Shown: positions 38,496 through 47,697 of the stretch, piece by piece
Position numbering within the stretch: position 1 is the stretch's first letter
Layout of the letters: every line of letters starts with the position of its first letter
Translations under genes and position numbers: made by a program
Notes under the pieces: model-generated
The model's database searches: none
Seen by the model: only the letters and a program-made list of their open reading frames with translations
What the model was told of the DNA's origin: nothing
NCBI GenBank assembly: GCA_017415995.1
Contig: JAFQDN010000003.1
Span: 1 to 64,000, forward strand
From: Akkermansia sp.
GTDB lineage: Bacteria > Verrucomicrobiota > Verrucomicrobiia > Verrucomicrobiales > Akkermansiaceae
Reading direction: 5' to 3'
DNA: 64,000 nucleotides

Positions 38496-41400
38496 TTATT
38501 GATATTTTGCACGGTCAGCAGCCTCTGCACGGATTTCATCGCGCACGGTGCCATCGCCACGGTACTGCTCCACAAGAGCACGCACCTTAGCCACGGAAGA
38601 ACGTTCCTCGCGGGTCATCTGCTCCGTCAGCGGGTCAACCATTTCCAAGTACTTGGCACCGCGGTTCCAAGCCGTCCACTTATCAGAGTGATTGAAGGTA
38701 CCATCCTGATTATCAGCATAGCTGCCCTTATTGCGAGCCCAAAGCAACTTGAGCATCTTCTCACAAGCCGGAGCGGATACGCTGATGTTACCGAGGTAAT
38801 CGCGGTACATGTTGGAGTAGATTTGGATAGCCTCCTCGCTCTTACCGGTCTTATCAAAGGCATCAGCCTGCATGGACATCATCTCAAGCGCAGCATCGGA
38901 ATCGGCATCCATCTCCAAGAACTTCTTGGTGATTTCCAGCACGCGGTTGTAGTCTCCGGCATTCATAGCCTGACGAGCCTGACCGAAGCGAGCTTGGTTG
39001 ATGACGGCATACTCAGCTTGAGAATTAATGACCTTCTCGTACAGCTTAGCAGCTTCATCCTGCTTACCCTTGTCATCGGTAGCGGAAAGAGCATCTGCCA
39101 AACCGAGCATATTTTCCTCCATCATGCTGCCGCCACGATTGAGAGCAGCACGGAAGTACGGCTCAGCACGGTTAATGGCATTGTTGATGGCGCTCATGTT
39201 ACCGGAACCGAGCGGAGCGCGGCGACGCATGTACTCACCGATGGTATAGCAAATCTCATTGGTAAGGTCCTCCGGCTTGTACTCACGAGCCAAGCCGGCG
39301 AGCTCAGACTCAATCTGGGCATCAAACTCAGCATGCTTGCTCTCGTCTGCCTCACCCTTGGCCTCTTCCAAAGCAGTAAGCACCTCCATGCGCAGTGCTG
39401 CCTGGGTGAACTTATCACCGGCATCAACACGGGAAGCCAAACCAGCAATGTAGCTCTTGCGTGCCTCCAAATCCTTAAACTCATTCTTCTCCACCTTCGT
39501 GTTGATAATGGAGGTAATGGTTCTTGCGATTTCCGGATTCAGCTTGTTCTGAGACTGGGCATAGGCGGCCTCGCGTACCACGATGTCCTCGGCACGCTTA
39601 ACGGCAGCAGCCAAGCGATCACCGCCGGACTTGGCAGCATCGGAAAGGTCCAAACGTGCCATCTGCAAAGCAAAGCGGTTGGTCTCAGAACCGGCGTCCA
39701 CCTTCTCCCAGAAAGTCTGCATGTAGCCGACCCAGCGAGCATTCTTGGCAGCGTCGTCCTCCTTGGAGCCGTCTTCCTTGGTAAGGCCAATCATGCGGCC
39801 ATTGATAGCGAGTTTATTGAGAGCCTCGCCGGCAGTACCTTTACCCTTACCTTCGGGACGAGCCAAGGAAATCTCGCAAGCTTCCTCCAACTGGCGGATG
39901 GCGATTTCGAACTTAGGTTTATCCTTCGTACCGATGATAATGTTGGCGTTCAGGATAAGAATGGTCGGATAATAGTCATGCTTCTTGAAGGAGGCAATGA
40001 ACTTATCGCACAGCTCCTGAGCAGCGGGGAAGTCATCCTTAGAGCTGCGCAGCAACAGAGAGTTGATGGCATAGTAGTAGATGTGCGGCAGGACGACATC
40101 ATCCGGGCTGGTGGTCGGATACTTCGTTTCATAAGCCTTCACGCCATCGAGAATCTTGCTGAGATTCTCCTCATCCACTACGCCTGACTTACGGATATTG
40201 TCGTAATAGAGAGCAACCAACATGAAGCGGAGCTGCTTATCATAGGTGGTTCGCGTTTCGGCGGATTCCTGCGTGGCACCCTCAATTGCACCATCAGCCA
40301 ACACCTGCTCGGCAGCCTTGATAGCTTCATCGTTTTGTTTGAGATTACGATATGCCTCCACGATGCACATGCGCGCCTGCAAATAATTACCGGAGGTCTT
40401 GCCTACCTCATCATCTTTAAGTGCAGCAACGACCTGCTCGGCATACGTTTTAACCTCATCCCACTTCTTATCCTTGTATGCCTGAGACATACGGTTAAGC
40501 GTAAGACTGAGAGCACCGTCCTTACCGAGGTCGTTCGGGTCAAGCTTATTCTCCAACGCCAAGGCTTCCTCAGAGTCACCGGTAGCGCGCAGCAACTGAG
40601 CATACGCCTGTTGCAGTTTGCCGGCGATGGACTTCTTCTCACTGTCCACCAAATCCGGATAGCGCTTTACCAAAATATGATAACCGGCCTTTGCCAAACG
40701 GAAGGAGCCGTATGTGAGAGCAATGGAAGAATTCAGCTGCGTGGAGTAGGCGTCCAACTCTGTGTGGTCGGTAATCTTCTCACCGAAGCGCTCACTCATA
40801 ATCTTATAATCGGAGCCGATGTAGCGCACGCCATCGCGGTCCACCACCGGCAACTTAGCGGTACCGATGACCTTGGTCATCTGCTTAAGGGCATCAACCG
40901 TCTCCTGCATGTTGGGCACCATACCGAGCAGAGCAATTGCGGAACGCGCGTTATCGTTCGCTGCCTTCATGTCATTCTTGGCAATAGCATCACCCAAGCG
41001 CTTCACGCAATCGTTAGCGGGCTTCAGGAAGCCGGCGCCGTGGCGTGCCATGCGCACAGGACCCAAGCTGAAGCTCTGGGGATTGGACACAATAATGTCG
41101 CGCACCCAACCCACAGTTTCCGGGTTCTTCATGGCCACGTTAATCACCGTGGCAAGACCGGCCATAGCCATCTCATCCGGCAGCACGCTCTTAGACTTAC
41201 GCCCACGCTCCAAATAAGCACCGGCCTTCTTGAAATCCGGTTTCTCGCAAAGGATGTATGACTGCATCAACATGAAGCAAATCTGACCGTCCAGCTTCAT
41301 GTCCTTTTCCATCTTAGAGACATCACCCTTCTGGTACTGCTCCAAATAAGCCTCCAACAAGGGAATGGCTTCATCAAAAGCTTTCGGGTTGGGGTCAATC

Positions 41401-41852
41401 TTCTTCTTGGCATCACCCACACCCTGCTGATAACGGCAAAGTGCTTTCTGATAGTTTGCTGCCGTAAGATACGGGTCAAAACCCTGCCCATTCAGCAATT
41501 TTCTGCGCTTCGCTTTGTCGCGGAGTGCTTTCTCTTGGAAAGCAGGATTCTTCGTTATCTCGTCAAATGTCTCGAATGCCTTGTCGTAATCATTGGACTT
41601 TACCAGTAGCTCACCCTTCTTCCATACGAAGAACGGCTCGTAGAATCCATACTGAGCAACGGTTCGGCTCTTCTTGTTAGCAAAGTACTTGAGCATTTCA
41701 TCGCACTTTGCCAGAGCATCTTGATACTTCCCGGCTTCCTCAAGTTTATTGATTTGTTTAAACTTGCCGGCAGGGTCCTGCGCCTGGCAAACGTAAGGTG
41801 CACTTACGGCTGCCAGCGCCAACACTGATAAGGCGGTTGTGTGTCTGAGCAT
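38496..41852 (-). CDS. Large periplasmic TPR-repeat protein
   Basis: 1118-residue exported protein. The signal peptide ends near VCQAQ (residue 25). Helix-turn-helix TPR-like units recur along the length: about residues 38-60 (AGKYQDALAKCDEMLKYF), 440-550 (KKWDEVKTYAEQVVAALKDDE, KQNDEAIKAAEQVL) and 985-1060 (MNAGDYNRVLEITKKFLEM, GKSEEAIQIYSNMYRDYLG). Such proteins commonly accompany ExbB-ExbD-ExbD genes in planctomycetes and verrucomicrobia, where they may couple the proton-driven motor to an envelope partner. That role is inferred. Confidence 0.85.
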   Translation of the reverse strand: MLRHTTALSVLALAAVSAPYVCQAQDPAGKFKQINKLEEAGKYQDALAKCDEMLKYFANKKSRTVAQYGFYEPFFVWKKGELLVKSNDYDKAFETFDEITKNPAFQEKALRDKAKRRKLLNGQGFDPYLTAANYQKALCRYQQGVGDAKKKIDPNPKAFDEAIPLLEAYLEQYQKGDVSKMEKDMKLDGQICFMLMQSYILCEKPDFKKAGAYLERGRKSKSVLPDEMAMAGLATVINVAMKNPETVGWVRDIIVSNPQSFSLGPVRMARHGAGFLKPANDCVKRLGDAIAKNDMKAANDNARSAIALLGMVPNMQETVDALKQMTKVIGTAKLPVVDRDGVRYIGSDYKIMSERFGEKITDHTELDAYSTQLNSSIALTYGSFRLAKAGYHILVKRYPDLVDSEKKSIAGKLQQAYAQLLRATGDSEEALALENKLDPNDLGKDGALSLTLNRMSQAYKDKKWDEVKTYAEQVVAALKDDEVGKTSGNYLQARMCIVEAYRNLKQNDEAIKAAEQVLADGAIEGATQESAETRTTYDKQLRFMLVALYYDNIRKSGVVDEENLSKILDGVKAYETKYPTTSPDDVVLPHIYYYAINSLLLRSSKDDFPAAQELCDKFIASFKKHDYYPTILILNANIIIGTKDKPKFEIAIRQLEEACEISLARPEGKGKGTAGEALNKLAINGRMIGLTKEDGSKEDDAAKNARWVGYMQTFWEKVDAGSETNRFALQMARLDLSDAAKSGGDRLAAAVKRAEDIVVREAAYAQSQNKLNPEIARTITSIINTKVEKNEFKDLEARKSYIAGLASRVDAGDKFTQAALRMEVLTALEEAKGEADESKHAEFDAQIESELAGLAREYKPEDLTNEICYTIGEYMRRRAPLGSGNMSAINNAINRAEPYFRAALNRGGSMMEENMLGLADALSATDDKGKQDEAAKLYEKVINSQAEYAVINQARFGQARQAMNAGDYNRVLEITKKFLEMDADSDAALEMMSMQADAFDKTGKSEEAIQIYSNMYRDYLGNISVSAPACEKMLKLLWARNKGSYADNQDGTFNHSDKWTAWNRGAKYLEMVDPLTEQMTREERSSVAKVRALVEQYRGDGTVRDEIRAEAADRAKYQ

Positions 41853-41927
41853 ATTTTTATTGTTTGGTTAAGGTTGTTTGCTCCCGTCGGGAGCCCATCG
41901 TGAAAGTTTTCTGTTTTCGGATGCATC

Positions 41928-41968
41928 AGGGGGGAGGACAGCGACGATTGCCGCCCGGCCTCCCCCCT
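41928..41968 (-). other. Intercistronic hairpin before the TPR gene
   Basis: AGGGGGGAGG (41928-41937) and CCTCCCCCCT (41959-41968) pair perfectly. It lies between the second ExbD gene and the TPR gene; no T-run follows, so it may be an mRNA-stability stem. Confidence 0.55.
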
Positions 41969-42014
41969 GTACGTATTCGGTCTGATTGCGGGTTGCAGTT
42001 CAGTTGTTCACCCT

Positions 42015-42509
42015 TTAATCAGCCACACCTTCGCACTTGACGGATACGGCCTTAATCTTAGCCTGCGTCAAGGCGGACATGACGTCCATAACGCGCTGAT
42101 GCTTGGCAAGCGGAGCTGCCGTCAGCACAAGGGGTTTGGGGTTATTCGGGTCATCATTGAGAGGAGCCAGCTTGCCTACAAGCTCAGCCAAGTCGCGTTC
42201 CTCGTAGTAGCCGGGGTCTCCGGGACGGAGTTTAAAATCCGTCGGGCCTGCCATCTGCACGCGAGCACCACTCTGGTCCTCCCACACCACGGCGTTATCC
42301 TCCGTGATTTTGATATTGAAAGGCTTGTTATTGCTGGAAGAAGCAGCACCGGAGGATGAGGGAAGAGCCATATCGAACTTCTTCTCACTCACCAGAGACG
42401 TTGCCACCAGGAAGTAAATAAGCAGAAGGAAGCAGCAGTCAATCATTGAGGAGATTTCCGTTTTCGGATCCTCCTGATCTTCAGTCTGAAGTTTTCTGTG
42501 TCTTGCCAT
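42015..42509 (-). CDS. exbD: ExbD/TolR-family biopolymer transport protein (second copy)
   Basis: 164-residue inner-membrane protein. One membrane segment (about 22-42, MIDCCFLLLIYFLVATSL) contains the proton-path Asp24. The rest is a periplasmic domain ending VMDVMSALTQAKIKAVSVKCEGVAD, which matches the ExbD/TolR fold. With ExbB it forms a proton-motive-force-driven motor. It lies 29 bp after the first exbD. The two copies differ clearly in the periplasmic domain, so a mixed complex or separate partners are possible. Confidence 0.9.
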   Translation of the reverse strand: MARHRKLQTEDQEDPKTEISSMIDCCFLLLIYFLVATSLVSEKKFDMALPSSSGAASSSNNKPFNIKITEDNAVVWEDQSGARVQMAGPTDFKLRPGDPGYYEERDLAELVGKLAPLNDDPNNPKPLVLTAAPLAKHQRVMDVMSALTQAKIKAVSVKCEGVAD

Positions 42510-42538
42510 AATCTTGAGTTATGTTGAGAGTTTAGATT

Positions 42539-43123
42539 TTACTTCTTGGCAGGCAGCGAGCCGAACACAATATCCGGCACCTCGGCGTTGTTGGCAGCAC
42601 CAATCACATTGAAGGTACGGGACCAATCGGCACGGGCGTCTGCACGAATGTAAACACGGAACTGCTTGGGATCAATCTTTGTGGCCTCCAAAGCTTTTTT
42701 CTCATCCTTGATGAAATCTTCAAGCTTCTTAACGACATCCTCACCGGTACCGCTGGTAAAGTACTTGACCTCACCCTTATGAGTTTTCACGCCGTAATGA
42801 ATGCGTGTGATATCATTGCACTTGTAGGTTTCCATCAACTTGTTAATACGCGTCTGCTCATTGGGAGCCATGGGGTCATTGCTCTTGGCAAACTCCTGCA
42901 TTTTCTCCGGAGCAAACACGTTGATGACGATACACCCCTTTGCATCCTCCAAATCCGTAGGCTTGGTAGCCTGTGGCATTGTTACGCTCGGATCCTTGGA
43001 CACGGTCAGTGCCGTAGCGTTCACAATGAAGAAGATAAGCAAAAGGAAGCAACAGTCAATCATTGAGGACATATCCAGTTTCCCGTAATCCTCGTTCGCT
43101 TGCTGTACTTTTTTCTTACCCAT
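42539..43123 (-). CDS. exbD: ExbD/TolR-family biopolymer transport protein (first copy)
   Basis: 194-residue inner-membrane protein with an N-terminal membrane helix (about 21-40, MIDCCFLLLIFFIVNATAL) containing Asp23, and a longer periplasmic domain (FRVYIRADARADWSRTFNVIGAANNAEVPDIVFGSL). The domain has an insert of about 40 residues relative to the second copy (GEVKYFTSGTGEDVVKKL). It lies 77 bp after exbB. Confidence 0.9.
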   Translation of the reverse strand: MGKKKVQQANEDYGKLDMSSMIDCCFLLLIFFIVNATALTVSKDPSVTMPQATKPTDLEDAKGCIVINVFAPEKMQEFAKSNDPMAPNEQTRINKLMETYKCNDITRIHYGVKTHKGEVKYFTSGTGEDVVKKLEDFIKDEKKALEATKIDPKQFRVYIRADARADWSRTFNVIGAANNAEVPDIVFGSLPAKK

Positions 43124-43200
43124 GGGGAAATGAAAAGTTTAAGGTTTATGTCAGCCGGCGTCGGTGTGAGCACCGGCTGACCCGAAAGCGGTGTCAGGCA

Positions 43201-44058
43201 TTAAGCCTGGGGAGCACTCTCCCACTCCTGATCCTGCTCGGTGGCATAGCCCTCCTCATAACCTTCCTCAGCACCCAAGCCCTCAGGGATACGGGCAAGC
43301 TGAGCCTCGGCATTGATGACGTTGATGGAGGTGTTCACCATTTCAGAAACAGCGTTCACAGCCTCAGACTCAAGCTTCTGAGCATGCTTCTTGATGAAGA
43401 AGAAAGCGGGGATAGAAATAATGGAAACAATCAGACCCCAGAAGGTAGTCAGAAGTGCCACAGAAATGTCACCTGCGAGCTGGGAGGGGTCAGCCTGACC
43501 GGAAGAAGCAAGCACGCCGAAGGCGCCCACCATACCCTGAATGGTACCGAACAGACCGATCGAGGGACCGAGGGAACCTACCAAGGCGAGAATATCAACC
43601 GGGAACATGATGTTGGCGCGCTCGTTGTTAGCGAAGTCAGCGATAGCGTCTTCAATGGAATCCTTGCCGAGGTCCTCGGGACGAGTAGCATCAATATTGG
43701 GCAGAGCATAAGCAACCAAACGGCCCAAGTAAGTGGGGCTGGTAGTAGCAAGCTCAATGGCAGAGCGCACGCGACACTCGCCCATAAGAGCGATAAGCTG
43801 GCCACGGAGATCATCCGGGCAGAACTTGTTCTTATTGATGGACATCAGGCAGTATACAGCCAAGAAAATGGCAAACGCCAGAAGAATAACGAGGGGAATC
43901 ATCGTCCATCCACCATCAATAATCCACTTGTCAAGCATGGTCTTATCGCCACCGCCGGTTTTGGCAGCCTCCTGGGCGAAAAGATTAGACATTGACACCA
44001 TAGCTACAGCTCCGAAGGAGAGAGCACGAACACCGAAACGAGCGAACATTGCTTTCAT
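43201..44058 (-). CDS. exbB: ExbB/TolQ/MotA-family proton channel protein
   Basis: 285-residue inner-membrane protein. A cleavable-type N-terminal signal (residues 1-29) precedes three membrane helices: about 49-70 (WTMIPLVILLAFAIFLAVYCL), 150-180 (PVDILALVGSLGPSIGLFGTIQGMVGAF) and 195-215 (ISVALLTTFWGLIVSIISIPAFFF). The second and third carry the TolQ/ExbB signature GTIxGM and TTxxGL. A Glu/Tyr-rich tail ends the protein. It heads the operon exbB-exbD-exbD-TPR-343aa. A TTGCCA at 44121-44126 is a possible -35. Confidence 0.93.
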   Translation of the reverse strand: MKAMFARFGVRALSFGAVAMVSMSNLFAQEAAKTGGGDKTMLDKWIIDGGWTMIPLVILLAFAIFLAVYCLMSINKNKFCPDDLRGQLIALMGECRVRSAIELATTSPTYLGRLVAYALPNIDATRPEDLGKDSIEDAIADFANNERANIMFPVDILALVGSLGPSIGLFGTIQGMVGAFGVLASSGQADPSQLAGDISVALLTTFWGLIVSIISIPAFFFIKKHAQKLESEAVNAVSEMVNTSINVINAEAQLARIPEGLGAEEGYEEGYATEQDQEWESAPQA

Positions 44059-44181
44059 AATTAGTAAAAATGCGGTTGATGCAAAATTAACGTCTATTAT
44101 TTAACCTAATTTTCCCCGTTTGGCAAGCACGATTTTCAAAAAATGGGCATTTTTGCCTAAAAAAGCCATCCGGAGCAGAAA

Positions 44182-45282
44182 TCAGCGGTTGACAGCGCGC
44201 AGAACTTTGTTTAAGAAATCCGTATTTTCCATGATACCGGAAAAGAGTTCAGCACCGGGACCGGCAGCATAAACCGGCACGGCAACACCGGTATGGGAAG
44301 TCGTAGCAAACACACCTTTAACGCTGCGTTTGTGCACAGAGCCATCCAAAATAGACAAACCGCCGGTTTGATGATCCGCCGTTACAACCAAGAGCGTATC
44401 CGGGTGAGCCTGCATCCAACGCAGCACAACACCGAGCGTTTTATCAAAATCCAGGGTTTCGCGCACCGCCAGCTCCAAATTCGCCGCATGTGAGGCCGAG
44501 TCAATTTCAGAGCCCTCAATCATGAGGAAAAAGCCATTCGGCGCATTTTCCAGCACAGAGAGGGCCCGCTCCACGTGAGTTGGCAAAGCATCCCCTCGCT
44601 GCGCAGCGTAAGGGCAATCATTCGGAGCATACAGTGCAACATAGCGCCGGGGCTCTGCCTTGAGTGCCTGCATATCCTCCACCGAAAACGCAGAAGCTCC
44701 ACCACCCACCACAACCCAAAACGGGCTTTTGAGCAAATCCGCAGCAATTTTCGGCGTATTTTTACGGGAGGCGGTGTGTGCATAAAAGGCAGCAGGCGTA
44801 GCATCCGTAATGGCTTTTGTCACAACAAGGCCGACAGCCTTTTCATATGGAGGGGCAGCAAGACGCATAGCTAACGAGCTCAACTGACACCCGTCCGGCG
44901 CTTGGCCGAGCATACCGTTATTCGTTTTTTCGCCACAGGCAATCGCCGTACCACCCGCCGCAGAGTCCGTAATCGTGCGGTTAGCCGCCGGTGTACGACT
45001 AAACCCGGTATAAGGCAAACATTCCAAATGCAACTTACCACCATTACACAGCCACGCAGCCCACACGTGCTCCGCACTCATACCATCCCCAATCATCAGG
45101 ATAACATTGCGAACCTTCGGAACGCTTGCTATGTAATGCGGAGATTCCTTGTCGGAAAAACTATATGCCACCACCTCATGTTGCGGCACATTCTCCACCA
45201 CCTGCACCTGCCCTGCCCCGGCACCCCAAGCCACCGGGAGCAACCAACTACACAAAACTATCAAAGCTCTCACACCCCACAC
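44182..45282 (-). CDS. Alkaline phosphatase (PhoA family)
   Basis: Exported phosphomonoesterase of 366 residues. A signal peptide (about residues 1-20, ending VAWGAGA) precedes MIGDGM (metal ligand Asp66), the nucleophile Ser107 in TDSAAGGTA, MIEGSEIDSASHAANL, VVTADHQTGGL and SHTGVAVPVYAAGP. These are the family's metal and phosphate sites. The length is short but complete. No Pho-box can be identified. It ends 123 bp from exbB, which reads the same way. Confidence 0.93.
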   Translation of the reverse strand: MWGVRALIVLCSWLLPVAWGAGAGQVQVVENVPQHEVVAYSFSDKESPHYIASVPKVRNVILMIGDGMSAEHVWAAWLCNGGKLHLECLPYTGFSRTPAANRTITDSAAGGTAIACGEKTNNGMLGQAPDGCQLSSLAMRLAAPPYEKAVGLVVTKAITDATPAAFYAHTASRKNTPKIAADLLKSPFWVVVGGGASAFSVEDMQALKAEPRRYVALYAPNDCPYAAQRGDALPTHVERALSVLENAPNGFFLMIEGSEIDSASHAANLELAVRETLDFDKTLGVVLRWMQAHPDTLLVVTADHQTGGLSILDGSVHKRSVKGVFATTSHTGVAVPVYAAGPGAELFSGIMENTDFLNKVLRAVNR

Positions 45283-45317
45283 TCTACCACATTCCCCTCC
45301 CTGCTACAAGTAAAAAA

Positions 45318-45341
45318 GGCCGCACCCATCACGGTGCGACC
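45318..45341 (-). terminator. Terminator of the small lipoprotein gene
   Basis: GGCCGCACC and GGTGCGACC arms (45318-45326 and 45333-45341; one mismatch) enclose a 6-nt loop. On the minus strand TTTTTT follows. Confidence 0.75.
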
Positions 45342-45369
45342 CTGAAAAAAGCATTCGTACGTCGGTGTA

Positions 45370-45546
45370 TTATTTACCGGGCTTGACAGGAATCACCTTC
45401 GTGGGAGTCTGCACAGGCGTAATATCCTGACCGCAGCAGTTACCATGCGGCATCGGACGCAGCGGCGGCATGGACTGAGACTGGCAGCAGCAGGACGTAA
45501 ACCCTACCGCACATGCAATGGAAAGAATGAGAGTGGTGGCTTTCAT
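45370..45546 (-). CDS. Small Cys-rich lipoprotein
   Basis: 58-residue exported peptide. The start at 45546 gives a short signal sequence (MKATTLILSIACAVGFTSC) with lipobox FTSC; CCC and PHGNCCG follow, then a Pro/Val-rich tail. No family is recognised. A clean terminator downstream supports expression. Confidence 0.65.
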   Translation of the reverse strand: MKATTLILSIACAVGFTSCCCQSQSMPPLRPMPHGNCCGQDITPVQTPTKVIPVKPGK

Positions 45547-45689
45547 AAGAAAAAAATGTCGTATGAAGTTATCGAACACAGTAAAGCAAATTTATGCAGA
45601 GTAGTCAACACTTAAATTACATCCGGGCTCATTTTTTGACATTTCCGGCGCTTTTCGGCATAAAAAAAACAGCAGCGCGGAAGTTTTGC

Positions 45690-45718
45690 TTGATAAACAC
45701 GCACGCGTGTGCGATAAT
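45690..45718 (+). promoter_or_regulatory. Promoter of the AsmA-like gene
   Basis: TTGATA (45690-45695), 17-bp spacer, GATAAT (45713-45718), 11 nt before the ATG at 45730. Confidence 0.6.
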
Positions 45719-45729
45719 GACGCGACATT

Positions 45730-47409
45730 ATGGCCAGACGCAAAAGAAGTTCTCTATTTCCCAAGAAAGGAAAGTTTGCTGCCGGTACGCGTGGCAGGAA
45801 AGTACTGATATGGACAGGTTCCATCCTCGGCGGCCTGTTTTTATTGACCATACTCGGCTTTTTTCAGCTTCTGAACTGGTTGCAAGGAGATAGTTTTCGC
45901 GCCATCATGGCAGAAAAGATGACGCTCAAAACACGTTCCGACGTCACGATACCGGAGAACCTGCGCATAGATGGGCCACGCATAACATTGCCGCAAATCG
46001 GCGTTACCCACACCGGGATTGTAAAAAAAGCCACCGCCAAAAGCATAACCGCCGAGGTGGAGCGAGGCGAACTGCTGGAGCGTTGCCTACACATCACAAA
46101 ATTGGTAGTGGAAGACCTGCACCTCACGCTCGACACCCTGAAAGAGGCAGATAAAAAGTACCCGGATGCGCAAAGCGATTCATTTTTCAGCAGATTCACT
46201 CCGGACACCACCATCCTGGACAGCGTGGAGTGCACCAACGCCGGAGCAGACTTAACCGTTCGCCGCAGCAACGGCAAACACGGCACCTACTCCCTCAAGG
46301 GATGCACTTTCAGCGCCTCACCGGCCACCAAAAACAACAACAGCTGGCAAATCAGCGTCAAAAACGGTCGCGTCAGCACCCCTCACAGCTACTTACCTGA
46401 CGGCAACATCAAATCAGCTTCACTCCAATACGCCGACAAGCGCATATCGCTGACGGATTGTCACATTGTGCTCACACAGGGCAACCTCGATGTCAACGGC
46501 TTTTACCAAACAGATGACAAAAGCTGGAGTGCCTCATTCGGCGTCGGCAATGCCGACATCGGGCGCCTGCTCAACGACCGCTGGAAAGAGAGGTTGCAAT
46601 CAGAAATCTCCGGAGCCATCAAACTTGAAGGCAAAAGCCGGAAATTGCGCAAGGCAAGTGGCCACATTGTACTGCACAAAGGGCAGTTGAAGGCTCTGCG
46701 TTTTATCCCCGGCCCCATCGACATTCCCGGTCAAGAGTTGCTCACGGATTACATTGAAGACAACTTTACCACCGTAGAATTGAAGGAAGCAACCTGTCAA
46801 ATTCTCTACCCGTACTCGGACACCTCCCGCAACATTAAAAACGCTTGGTTGTTCGGCAACATCAACATACGCACCAAAAACGATGTCATCCGCATCCACG
46901 GACGCGTTATCATCGAGCAAAGCGGCACCCTCCACGGCGTTATCACCATCGGCATCAGTGAAGAAGTCAGCCGCGATATCCTTGAGCGTACCACCGGACC
47001 GCTTGCTTCCGTCATCAATAATTGCATCCCGAAACTTTTCAACGCCAAGGGGGAACCCGGCTACCACTGGGTTAATATCAACCTGAGCGGCAGTAGTGAT
47101 GACCCGCAACAGGATTTCAGCGTACGTTTGGAGGAAATTGTCCGAGCCTCCGGAGCTGAGGCCCTTGTGGACGAGACCATCAAGACCGCGCGCAAAGGGC
47201 TCAACATCATCCCCGGACTCAGCGGTGACGACGAATCAGGAAACACGCAAGAAGGGGACGAAGAAGAACCACCCACCTCCCCCAAGGCTGACGGAGAAAA
47301 GCCGGCACAAGACACCAAGGGAGACAAAGCGCCGTCCCTCATCGATACCGCAACGGACACCGCAACTGACGCCATTAACAGTGGCTTGGATGCCATCCCA
47401 TTTTTCTGA
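45730..47409 (+). CDS. AsmA-like membrane-anchored protein
   Basis: 559-residue protein. A basic N-terminus and one membrane helix (about 25-48, VLIWTGSILGGLFLLTILGFFQLLNW) are followed by a periplasmic beta-rich domain of repeated strands resembling AsmA/DUF-type envelope proteins (for example LQSEISGAIKLEGKSRKLRKASGHIVLHKGQL). The C-terminal about 70 residues are Asp/Glu/Thr-rich and likely disordered. AsmA-like proteins are implicated in lipid transport to the outer membrane; that is only an inference here. The -10 box ends 11 nt upstream of the ATG. Confidence 0.6.
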   Translation: MARRKRSSLFPKKGKFAAGTRGRKVLIWTGSILGGLFLLTILGFFQLLNWLQGDSFRAIMAEKMTLKTRSDVTIPENLRIDGPRITLPQIGVTHTGIVKKATAKSITAEVERGELLERCLHITKLVVEDLHLTLDTLKEADKKYPDAQSDSFFSRFTPDTTILDSVECTNAGADLTVRRSNGKHGTYSLKGCTFSASPATKNNNSWQISVKNGRVSTPHSYLPDGNIKSASLQYADKRISLTDCHIVLTQGNLDVNGFYQTDDKSWSASFGVGNADIGRLLNDRWKERLQSEISGAIKLEGKSRKLRKASGHIVLHKGQLKALRFIPGPIDIPGQELLTDYIEDNFTTVELKEATCQILYPYSDTSRNIKNAWLFGNINIRTKNDVIRIHGRVIIEQSGTLHGVITIGISEEVSRDILERTTGPLASVINNCIPKLFNAKGEPGYHWVNINLSGSSDDPQQDFSVRLEEIVRASGAEALVDETIKTARKGLNIIPGLSGDDESGNTQEGDEEEPPTSPKADGEKPAQDTKGDKAPSLIDTATDTATDAINSGLDAIPFF

Positions 47410-47417
47410 TAAACAAT

Positions 47418-47654
47418 ATGAGCCATTTCTCCTATCCATCCCAATACGTAGACTGCATCTGTACCATACAGGAGAGGTTTGCCCCCACAGCATACCACGC
47501 CACACTGCCGAACGGCAAACAAACCGTGGCATTCATCCAAAAAAAGGAGCAGCATTTGTTGGACATCATCAAACCCGGAGACCGCGTAGAATGCACTATT
47601 TGCCCGGCCGATTTTGACCGAGCACGCATACGCTCCATCTACTCGGGTGAGTAA
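47418..47654 (+). CDS. IF-1-like S1/OB-fold protein
   Basis: 78-residue protein with the outline of translation initiation factor IF-1: a region ATLPNGKQTVAFIQKKEQHLLDIIKPGDRVECTICPADFDRARIRSIY lines up with IF-1's L-x-NG-x-x-x-x-A-x-I...RILPGDRV-x-x-x-x-S-x-x-D-x-x-x-GRI. The GDRV and R-I pillars are retained. It differs from housekeeping IF-1 (which should be elsewhere) and could be a specialised paralogue or an RNA-binding protein. It lies 8 bp after the AsmA-like gene in the same direction, so probably co-transcribed. Confidence 0.7.
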   Translation: MSHFSYPSQYVDCICTIQERFAPTAYHATLPNGKQTVAFIQKKEQHLLDIIKPGDRVECTICPADFDRARIRSIYSGE

Positions 47655-47659
47655 TTAGC

Positions 47660-47688
47660 TTGCTTTTCAAAGTAAACACCGTTACAAT
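47660..47688 (+). promoter_or_regulatory. Promoter of the sugar transferase gene
   Basis: TTGCTT (47660-47665), 17-bp spacer, TACAAT (47683-47688), 9 nt before the ATG at 47698. Confidence 0.5.
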
Positions 47689-47697
47689 ACCTGCAAC

